Both the position numbers and the translations under genes were made by a program. From Deltaproteobacteria bacterium (lineage in GTDB: Bacteria; Desulfobacterota; Desulfobacteria; Desulfobacterales; SG8-13): a stretch of 18,857 bases of DNA. Of the stretch, positions 6,592-12,401 are shown one piece after another (position 1 is the stretch's first letter; each line of letters opens with the position of its first letter). The notes beneath the pieces are model-generated. The model made no database searches and was not told where the DNA came from. It saw nothing but the letters and a program-made list of their open reading frames with translations. The stretch is taken from assembly GCA_030670715.1 (NCBI GenBank), contig DAOVBC010000007.1:1-18857 (forward strand), written 5' to 3'.

Positions 6592-7719
6592 ATGGAGCTT
6601 TTATATGAATTTTGGTCCAATACCGGCTACTATCTTGTAGACCCCCGCAATCTTGTGATGATTGTGGTCGGTTGCGTATTTGTGTACCTTGCCATCGCCA
6701 AAGAATATGAACCACTTCTGCTCTTACCGATCGGGTTCGGAATTCTCGTGGGCAACATTCCTTTTTTTAAGGGTTTTGGTATCGGTATCTATGAGCCCAA
6801 CAGTATGCTGCACTACCTGTATTTTGGAGTAACCAGCGGCGTCTATCCCTCAATTGTATTTCTGGGTCTGGGCGCCATGACCGATTTTTCATCCCTTCTG
6901 GCGATGCCGCGGTTGATGCTCCTGGGAGCCGCCGCTCAGATGGGCATATACGTGACCCTGTTAGGCGCCCTGGGGTTCGGATTCATGCTGAACGAAGCAT
7001 CCTCCATCGCCATTATCGGCGGAGCCGATGGGCCAACCTCCATTTTTCTTACCGCCAAACTGGCCCCGCATCTGATCGGACCGATTGCCATCGCGGCCTA
7101 CTCTTATATGGCCCTGATACCTCTTATTCAGCCGCCGATCATGCGACTGCTGACCACCAAAAAGGAACGTGTAATTCACATGCCCGAAATGCGACCGGTC
7201 TCCAGACTCGAGCGACTGATGTTTCCGGTAGTCGGGCTGATTCTGTGCTGTTTTCTAGCTCCGGCATCGATTCCGTTGCTCGGTCCTTTCTTTTTTGGCA
7301 ACATAATGAAAGAATCGGCAGTGGTGGACCGGCTGGCCAAGACGGCCAGTTCTGCAATTATCGATACGGCTACGATTTTTCTAGGCTTTACGGTAGGCGC
7401 CAGTACCCAGGCCGATGTATTTTTAACCCCCAAATCGGTGGGTATCTTCGTTCTCGGTGCGGTTGCATTCAGTATTGCCACCGCTTCCGGGGTGCTTTTC
7501 GCCAAGATCATGAACCTGTGCCTGAAACAGAAAATCAACCCACTGCTCGGCGCGGCCGGTGTTTCGGCCGTACCCGGCTCCGCCCGTGAAGTGCACCTTG
7601 TGGGCCAGAAAGAGGACCCCAGCAACTATCTGCTGATGCATGCCATGGCCTGTAACTCGTCAGGTGTCATCGGTTCTGCGATTTGTGCCGGTATCCTGTG
7701 GAGTTTCAACATGATGTAA
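6592..7719 (+). CDS. Sodium-translocating decarboxylase beta subunit (OadB/MmdB/GcdB family)
   Basis: A 375-residue polytopic inner-membrane protein of the family that couples decarboxylation of a carboxybiotin intermediate to export of sodium ions. The hallmark GGADGPT lies at residues 143-149, with the conserved Asp146 in the sodium/proton site (equivalent to Asp203 of Klebsiella OadB). The second hallmark, NPLLGAAGVSAVPGSAREV (about 316-334), is close to the C-terminus, followed by the conserved MHAMACNSSGVIGSA. Length is at the short end of the family. The start is ATG at 6592, with AAGGA about eight bases upstream. The alpha (carboxyltransferase) and biotin-carrier subunits are not in the window, so the decarboxylase substrate (oxaloacetate, methylmalonyl-CoA or another) cannot be assigned. 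A strong terminator follows. Confidence 0.93.
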   Translation: MELLYEFWSNTGYYLVDPRNLVMIVVGCVFVYLAIAKEYEPLLLLPIGFGILVGNIPFFKGFGIGIYEPNSMLHYLYFGVTSGVYPSIVFLGLGAMTDFSSLLAMPRLMLLGAAAQMGIYVTLLGALGFGFMLNEASSIAIIGGADGPTSIFLTAKLAPHLIGPIAIAAYSYMALIPLIQPPIMRLLTTKKERVIHMPEMRPVSRLERLMFPVVGLILCCFLAPASIPLLGPFFFGNIMKESAVVDRLAKTASSAIIDTATIFLGFTVGASTQADVFLTPKSVGIFVLGAVAFSIATASGVLFAKIMNLCLKQKINPLLGAAGVSAVPGSAREVHLVGQKEDPSNYLLMHAMACNSSGVIGSAICAGILWSFNMM

Positions 7720-7740
7720 TCTTGCAATTGATTCGTGTCT

Positions 7741-7797
7741 AAACCCTGAACCTTTTGTTACCCAAGGGCGTACAGAAGTTCAGGGTTTTTTATTTCT
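7741..7797 (+). terminator. Rho-independent terminator after the OadB-type gene
   Basis: AAACCCTGAAC (7741-7751) pairs perfectly with GTTCAGGGTTT (7778-7788), followed by a T-rich tract (TTTTATTTC). The 26-base loop can hold a small inner stem (CTT/AAG). It lies 22 bases after the stop of the beta-subunit gene and closes that operon. Confidence 0.85.
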
Positions 7798-7803
7798 TTT
7801 TTC

Positions 7804-7833
7804 TTGACCATCAAAGACCTGTGTGGCTATAAA
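7804..7833 (+). promoter_or_regulatory. Promoter of the ABM-domain gene
   Basis: TTGACC (7804-7809) and TATAAA (7828-7833) are separated by 18 bases, in front of the ATG at 7881. The -10 element is overlapped by the palindrome at 7828-7854, so a repressor bound there would block RNA polymerase. Confidence 0.65.
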
Positions 7834-7854
7834 ATCGTATTATGATTTTAGTTA
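7828..7854. promoter_or_regulatory. Palindromic operator-like site, copy 1
   Basis: TAAAATCGTA (7830-7839), one centre base, then TATGATTTTA (7841-7850): two 10-bp arms with one mismatch. The 27 bases 7828-7854 differ at only two positions from 17009-17035 upstream of the RNase G gene. A one-base centre does not suit an RNA hairpin, so a protein-binding site is more likely. It overlaps the -10 of the ABM gene. A second palindrome, TTAGTTAACTAA, overlaps its right edge (7848-7859). Confidence 0.6.
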
Positions 7855-7880
7855 ACTAATAAAAGACGGAGAAAGCCGAT

Positions 7881-8183
7881 ATGATTGCCAAAATTTTTAT
7901 TAAAAGAAAATTCAAGCAAGGCAGCGAAAAGCAGATCGTGACGATTCTCAACCAAATGCGCACCGCCGTCATGAATCAGACCGGATACATTTCCGGCGAG
8001 ACCCTGATGAACTATGAAGACCCGCAAACTTTTACCGTGATCTCCACCTGGCAAAATATAGAAGCCTGGCAGAAATGGAAGAAAAGCACGGAAAGAAAAC
8101 AAATTGAATCCATGCTTGAAGTCTTTCAGGTGGGCCTCACCGTATTTGAAGAATACGTCGCGGGGTTTACCCCCAAACAATAA
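7881..8183 (+). CDS. Small ABM-domain (antibiotic biosynthesis monooxygenase-like) protein
   Basis: A 100-residue single-domain protein with the dimeric ferredoxin-like alpha+beta fold pattern of the ABM family (PF03992). It has a first strand MIAKIFIKRKF, a helix GSEKQIVTILNQMRTAVMNQ, the signature GYISGETLMNYEDPQTFTVI, and STWQNIEAWQKWKKS with the typical tryptophans. Members include small quinone or heme monooxygenases and stress proteins. The reaction cannot be told from sequence, and no catalytic residue is diagnostic. The start ATG 7881 has GGAG about ten bases upstream. The gene is a single transcription unit with its own promoter and terminator, and its promoter carries an operator-like palindrome shared with the RNase G gene region. 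Confidence 0.82.
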   Translation: MIAKIFIKRKFKQGSEKQIVTILNQMRTAVMNQTGYISGETLMNYEDPQTFTVISTWQNIEAWQKWKKSTERKQIESMLEVFQVGLTVFEEYVAGFTPKQ

Positions 8184-8186
8184 AGG

Positions 8187-8218
8187 AAGCCGCATCAGAA
8201 GAATGCGGCTTTTCAATT
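8187..8218 (+). terminator. Rho-independent terminator after the ABM gene
   Basis: AAGCCGCAT (8187-8195) pairs perfectly with ATGCGGCTT (8203-8211) across a 7-base loop, followed by TTC and an AT-rich tail. It begins three bases after the stop codon. Confidence 0.82.
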
Positions 8219-8390
8219 TGGATGTTTTGTGCCGGCACCAAAAATGACGATCCGTATGATGGGATTAGGGTCGTTGGCTCCGCCGGGGTAAACACGGTCA
8301 AAGAGGGTCAACCATCCGCTTTTGTTTTGTTATTGTCCCTAAACCGATCGTTTGTTTGGAAGCTATCAGGGATAAGTTTAATAAATGGCC

Positions 8391-8568
8391 GGTCATAAAA
8401 TTTTCTGAGAGGCATTATGATTCCTATTGACTGTATGTGGCCGGATATTTGGAATCGTAAGCCGGCAGTGCAATGGCAATCAGCTTGTTGTGACGATTCC
8501 AAATATCGGGCCACGACCCATTCGGGGGCTACGCATCAACATAACGATTCTCAGAAAATCCCATGACC
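8391..8568. repeat. 178-bp imperfect inverted repeat (MITE-like or structured RNA)
   Basis: The core arms 8437-8458 and 8493-8514 (22 bases each, GTGGCC..., ...GGCCAC) match at 21 positions around a 34-base loop. Outer arms are TTTTCTGAGA (8401-8410) with TCTCAGAAAA (8549-8558), and GGTCAT (8391-8396) with ATGACC (8563-8568). The centres of inner and outer arms differ by four bases, so small insertions or deletions have happened. Weaker similarity (ATAAGTTTAATAAATGG against the complement of AATTTTATAAGTTAT) extends to about 8370 and 8590. Together with 8221-8390, where I see nothing else, it fills the 384-bp non-coding stretch 8221-8604 between converging genes. No coding frame in it looks real. 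No terminal duplication is evident. Confidence 0.7.
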
Positions 8569-8604
8569 TGAGGCAATTTTATAAGTTATTTCTGGGACAC
8601 GACA

Positions 8605-8952
8605 CTAGTCCAGACCTTCATTTTTTAACAAATCCCTATACCAGCACGAAAACTCATACATTCCGATAAAGCGTTCTTCCTCGTTCACAATTCCGAGTGC
8701 AATTTCCAGCACGCCGCGACCATAGGCATTGCTGTATTCTTCGCGGTTGGAGGACTGAAGGAACTCCCGTACCAGCATCTGGGTCGTCCGTTTGCTTTTG
8801 TCCTTGCGGATGTCGATTGGATCTTTCGGTTCCTGAAACGGATCCCATTTCTCATATCCCATTTTCAGGATTCGTTTCTGGCCCCGGGCCGACATGGCGT
8901 CAAAAATCGCCTTCTTGCGCTTTTCCACCTCTTCCGGAGAAAATTCAGACAT
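8605..8952 (-). CDS. Small conserved-looking protein of unknown function
   Basis: A 115-residue soluble, charged protein that I do not recognise. The N-terminal half is basic and helical (SPEEVEKRKKAIFDAMSARG, KRILKMGYEKWDPF). A proline-rich link PKDPIDIRKDKSKRTT follows, then a helical C-terminal half with aromatic residues (ERFIGMYEFSCWYRDLLKNEG). No membrane segment, signal peptide or metal motif is seen. Its ATG overlaps the stop of the cysteine-cluster gene upstream in the arrangement TAATG, and its ribosome site AGGAGAAGG lies inside that gene's last codons. It is therefore translationally coupled to that gene and probably works with it. Codon use is like its neighbours. Confidence 0.75.
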   Translation of the reverse strand: MSEFSPEEVEKRKKAIFDAMSARGQKRILKMGYEKWDPFQEPKDPIDIRKDKSKRTTQMLVREFLQSSNREEYSNAYGRGVLEIALGIVNEEERFIGMYEFSCWYRDLLKNEGLD

Positions 8953-9656
8953 TACCTTCTCCTTTTATGCCGTCGTTTGGGCCCGGAAGCCGCTTTTTCT
9001 TTTTCAGGCTCTTTCAGACCGAAGAAGTATTCATCGTATAGGGTCAGCAGTGCCATTGACAAGGGAACGAGCATGTCCGTCAGCTTGACGTATCGGGTTC
9101 CAAGGTCCCGAACAAGCTCTGCTGTGAGCTGCTGCATTTGTTGGTGAATTTTATCCAGGTTGACCGTGGGATACTGTTCACCTTCCTCGAAGCCGGATAT
9201 GCCGCAGGTGTGCCCTTTGCCGCCGATGGACGTCGGTATCCCGTAAAACCGGCATGTCACCGGCCGGTAATCATAAAGATCACAAAGATCATCAATATTC
9301 AGCAGGGGGCATTTTACCCGCTCGAAAGCCATTTCGGCCAGTATTTTATTTTCCTCTTTACCTTCCTGCAGCTCTTTGTATGCTTTTCTTTTTATTTTGG
9401 TGATCTGTCGGTCAATTTTATTGGCCTTCTCCAGGAGTTCCTTCCGTTGCGAACCACCGAGTTGTTCGCTGAGCTTGTGATTCAGATAGAGCGCTTCTAT
9501 CAGGGTCAGGTCAAAAAGAGCATAACAACAGTCCGAACATCCGATTTTGCAGTTAACGCATTCCGGGTATTCCTTTGCGACACGTTCAAACACCTGATCG
9601 GCCACTTTTAACAGCTCTTCGTATTTAGTAAAATACGGGGTGAAATCAAAATCCAT
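8952..9656 (-). CDS. YkgJ-family cysteine-cluster protein (putative Fe/Zn-binding)
   Basis: A 234-residue soluble protein from ATG 9656, with GGAGG nine bases upstream. An in-frame TTG at 9689 is upstream of that site and unlikely. A cysteine cluster is seen at residues 33-44 (CVNCKIGCSDCC), then CPLL..DLCDLYDYRPVTCRFYG in the middle and a further cysteine in HTCGISG. This spacing is that of the YkgJ/CxxCxxCC family (PF03692), proposed to bind zinc or iron. A basic helical segment lies at about 80-115, between the first and second cluster. The tail KRRHKRRR is strongly basic, and its last codons double as the ribosome site of the next gene. The biochemical role of the family is not established. 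Confidence 0.82.
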   Translation of the reverse strand: MDFDFTPYFTKYEELLKVADQVFERVAKEYPECVNCKIGCSDCCYALFDLTLIEALYLNHKLSEQLGGSQRKELLEKANKIDRQITKIKRKAYKELQEGKEENKILAEMAFERVKCPLLNIDDLCDLYDYRPVTCRFYGIPTSIGGKGHTCGISGFEEGEQYPTVNLDKIHQQMQQLTAELVRDLGTRYVKLTDMLVPLSMALLTLYDEYFFGLKEPEKEKAASGPKRRHKRRR

Positions 9657-9665
9657 CTGCTGGTT

Positions 9666-9670
9666 CCTCC
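9666..9670 (-). promoter_or_regulatory. Ribosome binding site that fixes the start of the cysteine-cluster gene
   Basis: GGAGG on the minus strand, nine bases before the ATG at 9656. It lies inside the longer TTG-started reading frame, which argues for the ATG start. Confidence 0.6.
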
Positions 9671-9815
9671 ACTTTTTTAACAAATACAAGATTCAGATGA
9701 CATAATCGGCATGGTACATCCTGCATTAAGTATCTATCTGCAGTGTGTTGCCTGCAAATCTGCATCCGCCACCTTTTCTTCAAAAATCAGGCTGAACGTC
9801 ACCAAAACTATTGTT
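9671..9815. other. Non-coding stretch upstream of the cysteine-cluster gene
   Basis: It should hold the promoter of the YkgJ-type gene, but no convincing -35/-10 pair is seen. No repeat or RNA gene was recognised. With the inverted repeat to its right, it makes up the 393-bp gene-free interval 9657-10049. Confidence 0.4.
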
Positions 9816-10029
9816 GTACGTGTTCACGGGGTGCGTTTCCCCGAGCAGCGAGATTGGCGCAGTGGCCTCGTCATTTCAATGACTTAGCAGTGGGGGAGAC
9901 CGCGGCACCCGCACGTTTTTTGCGGGAGAACGCGGAGGGGGCAGGAATGCCCCCGCTGCTAAGTCATTGAAATGACCGGACACGCAGCCACCGGAGTGAA
10001 TCGGGGAGACGCACTCCGTGAACACGTAC
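9816..10029. repeat. 214-bp nested inverted repeat beside parS
   Basis: The outer arms 9816-9844 and 10001-10029 (29 bases each, starting GTACGTGTTCACGG) match at 27 positions. The inner arms are perfect over 20 bases: TCATTTCAATGACTTAGCAG (9871-9890) and its complement at 9956-9975. Between inner and outer arms lie partly complementary GC-rich segments. The centre carries two hairpins: CCCGCA/TGCGGG (9908-9913 and 9921-9926), and GGGGGCA (9937-9943) with TGCCCCC (9948-9954) around a GGAA tetraloop. Its right end is four bases from parS and twenty from the mnmE stop. There is no T-run, so it is not a simple terminator, and no open frame fits. It may be a MITE-like element, a structured RNA or a DNA architecture element near the origin. 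Confidence 0.75.
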
Positions 10030-10033
10030 TTAT

Positions 10034-10049
10034 TGTTTCACGTGAAACA
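10034..10049. promoter_or_regulatory. parS: parS site (ParB/Spo0J binding)
   Basis: TGTTTCACGTGAAACA is an exact match to the bacterial chromosomal parS consensus, a perfect 16-bp palindrome. ParB loads here to build the partition complex that moves the origin region. It ends directly at the mnmE stop codon (10050-10052), without overlap. parS sites typically cluster near oriC, in the same neighbourhood as rpmH, rnpA and mnmE, so position and sequence agree. The parA and parB genes are not in the window. Confidence 0.9.
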
Positions 10050-11480
10050 TCATTTTCCGATGCAGAATTTACTAAAAATACGGTCCAGGATATCCGCCGA
10101 CGGCTTCGTTCCGACAATGGTATCCAGCTGGTCAATCGCTCCTTTAATATCAATGGCAAGCAGTTCTGCCGGCAGGCTTTGGGACAGTCCTGTTAAAGCG
10201 GTTTGAACTGCCAGCAGACTCTTTTCAAGTGCTTGCTCGTGTCGCAGGTTGGGTATAATCGAATGATCGAGAATATTCTCAATATCGCCAACAGCGTTTT
10301 TAACGATCAACTCTTTCAAACCATCAATTCCGGTGGCATAGAGAGCCGATATTTGCGCCTGGGGTATACCATTCCAGTGCCCGGGAGTTTTAAGCTGAAA
10401 AGACGGGTCATGTTCAACAAGATCCATCTTGTTGATGACCAGGATCATATTTTTATCGGAATATTTGTCATAAATTTGATGATCATTCGTCGTCAGGGTT
10501 TCAGCGGCATTGATGATAAAAAGAACCAGGCTGGCGCTTTCAATGCTCTGCCGGGCTTTACGGATACCGATCGTTTCGATCGGGTCGTCTGTCTCGTGCA
10601 GACCGGCGGTATCAGCGATATTGATTGGAATACCCTGAATCTGCAGCCCTTCTTCTATGAGGTCTCGGGTCGTTCCGGGGTTGGCGGTAACGATAGCGCG
10701 ATCCTTCTGAACCAGGCAATTCATCAGGCTCGATTTGCCCACGTTGGGTTTACCAATGATGACCAGGTTGAGGCCGTCTCGATAAACATGTTCGGTCCGA
10801 TATCGCTCGATAAGATCCTCAATGGGCTTCAGCACCAATAGCCGGATTTTTTGGGCCACCTGCTGTGCCGGAAGAATATCGGCAACATCCTCTGGAAAAT
10901 CGATACCGGCCTCAATTTGAACCAGTAGATCTGTTAGCGCATTTTTTATATCTTCAACAGCTGTCTTTAATTTTCCGGTAACCTGATTGGTTGCAGCCTG
11001 AAGCGCAGCATCTGTTCTGGCATTGATGATGTCAATGACCGCTTCCGCCTGGGTCAGGTCGATACGCCCGCTCAGATAGGCGCGCTTTGTAAATTCACCC
11101 GGTTCGGCAATCCTGGCTCCTTGACGGAGTATAAGCGCCAAAATAGCCCGCAGCGCTGCCGGACCCGAATGCGCCTGTATTTCTACAACATCCTCCCGTG
11201 TGTACGAGCGGGGCGCTTTCATAACGGCCAGAAGCACCTCATCCACAACCTTTCTGGTGTCAGGATTAACGATGTGCCCGTAATAAAGGCGGTGGGTCTT
11301 AAAGGAAGAAATACTGTGAGCGTCTTTATTCTTTATATTGTCGCAAGCTGCTGCCCCATTCGTACGATGATAAAATATGGCACCGGCAATCCCTATGGCT
11401 TTCGGGCCGGATATTTTAATAATACCGATCCCTCCCGCGCCTGGCGGCGTGGCGATTGCAGCGATTGTGGAAGCTTCCAT
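10050..11480 (-). CDS. mnmE: tRNA uridine-5-carboxymethylaminomethyl modification GTPase MnmE
   Basis: A full-length 476-residue MnmE (TrmE). With MnmG it modifies the wobble uridine at position 34 of certain tRNAs. Residues 1 to about 120 are the formyl-THF-binding dimer domain (TIAAIATPPGAGGIGIIKISG, then the EPGEFTKRAYLSGRIDL helix start). An alpha-helical domain is interrupted by the G domain: G1 GKPNVGKS (243-250), G2 GTTRD (269-273), G3 DTAG (290-293) and G4 NKMD (350-353). The protein ends in the invariant FCIGK, whose cysteine is conserved in the family. The start is ATG 11480, with only a weak ribosome site. It is last in the rpmH-to-mnmE cluster, 126 bp after jag. The usual downstream mnmG, rsmG, parA and parB are absent here. 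Confidence 0.97.
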   Translation of the reverse strand: MEASTIAAIATPPGAGGIGIIKISGPKAIGIAGAIFYHRTNGAAACDNIKNKDAHSISSFKTHRLYYGHIVNPDTRKVVDEVLLAVMKAPRSYTREDVVEIQAHSGPAALRAILALILRQGARIAEPGEFTKRAYLSGRIDLTQAEAVIDIINARTDAALQAATNQVTGKLKTAVEDIKNALTDLLVQIEAGIDFPEDVADILPAQQVAQKIRLLVLKPIEDLIERYRTEHVYRDGLNLVIIGKPNVGKSSLMNCLVQKDRAIVTANPGTTRDLIEEGLQIQGIPINIADTAGLHETDDPIETIGIRKARQSIESASLVLFIINAAETLTTNDHQIYDKYSDKNMILVINKMDLVEHDPSFQLKTPGHWNGIPQAQISALYATGIDGLKELIVKNAVGDIENILDHSIIPNLRHEQALEKSLLAVQTALTGLSQSLPAELLAIDIKGAIDQLDTIVGTKPSADILDRIFSKFCIGK

Positions 11481-11606
11481 TTTAACCGTTATAACCGAAT
11501 CTGAACAACCCGTATAAAGTTGCAGGAAACAGATGCCTGGTAAAATATCGGGTAATAAAATGACTGTACCCGTAAAACATCCGGAGATAAATAAAACGTA
11601 TTACCG

Positions 11607-12386
11607 CTACCGGTGCCCTGGTGCCGCATTTTTTTCCGGAAATATCATCAGTTTCCTTAAAAAACCGTCCCCCATGCTGTGGGTCTTTACATCGCGATCG
11701 TTTTTTAAGGCAAGGTGAACGATGCGACGATCGTGAGCATTCATATACCCTACCGTCACGGGCTTTCGGATCCGTTTGCACTTTTTGGCTTGCCGCTCGG
11801 CGTGGCGAATGAGGTTGTTTTTACGTTTTTCCAGATAACCCTCAACATCGACCTGTACACGGACTCTTTCCGAATTGTGTTTGTTGACGATCTTTTCAAC
11901 CAGAGATTGAATCGCTTCCAGCGTCTGGCCGTGCTTGCCGATGAGAATCGCTGAATTACCGCCGTTGACATTGAAGAGAATTCTCTCGTTATCTTCCTCC
12001 GCACTGATTCTGGCACCGGTTGTAATAGAATCAACTATACGGCGCAGCACATCTTTGCCAAGACTCTGCGGATTGTCGGGGAAAGCTGGAACCTGTGTGT
12101 CGTTAAATGTCTCCCGGATGAGTGACTGTACATGTTCTTTCATTTCAACATCAGAACCGAGTGGTGAAACACGGGTTTGCATTTCGCTGGATTCAGCCGT
12201 GAGTTGCTCTTCGGGCATCATTACCCGGATCTTTGCTTTCTTTGTGCGACCGAGTCCAAAAATACCGCTGGATCCATATGAAATGATATCGTATTTTAAT
12301 TCTGACTGCGAAATATTCAGTTTATTACAGGCTGTTTTTACCGCTTCCTTTATGTTTTTTGCTTCAAGTTCCATGGTAGGCGCCAT
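11607..12386 (-). CDS. jag: RNA-binding protein Jag/KhpB (Jag-N, KH and R3H domains)
   Basis: A 259-residue cytoplasmic RNA-binding protein. The Jag-N domain is at residues 5-55 (MELEAKNIKEAVKTAC, then SYGSSGIFGLGRTKKAKI). A variable linker follows, then a type II KH domain with GKHGQTLEAIQSLV (150-163), and an R3H domain with HDRRIVHLAL (218-227) and SMGDGFLRKLMI. These features fit Jag/KhpB, coded next to yidC in many bacteria. The start ATG 12386 has GGAGG six bases upstream, placed right after the yidC stop only 15 bp away, so the two are co-transcribed. It follows yidC and precedes mnmE. The exact RNA targets are unknown. Confidence 0.95.
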   Translation of the reverse strand: MAPTMELEAKNIKEAVKTACNKLNISQSELKYDIISYGSSGIFGLGRTKKAKIRVMMPEEQLTAESSEMQTRVSPLGSDVEMKEHVQSLIRETFNDTQVPAFPDNPQSLGKDVLRRIVDSITTGARISAEEDNERILFNVNGGNSAILIGKHGQTLEAIQSLVEKIVNKHNSERVRVQVDVEGYLEKRKNNLIRHAERQAKKCKRIRKPVTVGYMNAHDRRIVHLALKNDRDVKTHSMGDGFLRKLMIFPEKNAAPGHR

Positions 12387-12401
12387 GTGTTACCTCCAGA
12401 A

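Noticed and set aside
8308..8669. Two open frames (one per strand) inside the inverted repeat downstream of the ABM gene
   Set aside because: They arise from the palindrome and overlap the terminator side and the 3' end of the unknown gene. There is no ribosome site and the composition is unlike the neighbouring genes.
9816..10029. The inverted repeat as an integron attC site, a CRISPR array or a tRNA
   Set aside because: No GTTRRRY core pair, no repeated spacer pattern, and no tRNA cloverleaf or TTCGA box was found.
9743..10206. Short plus-strand frames across the large inverted repeat and the 3' end of mnmE
   Set aside because: They run through hairpin DNA and antisense to mnmE, with no ribosome site or recognisable motif.
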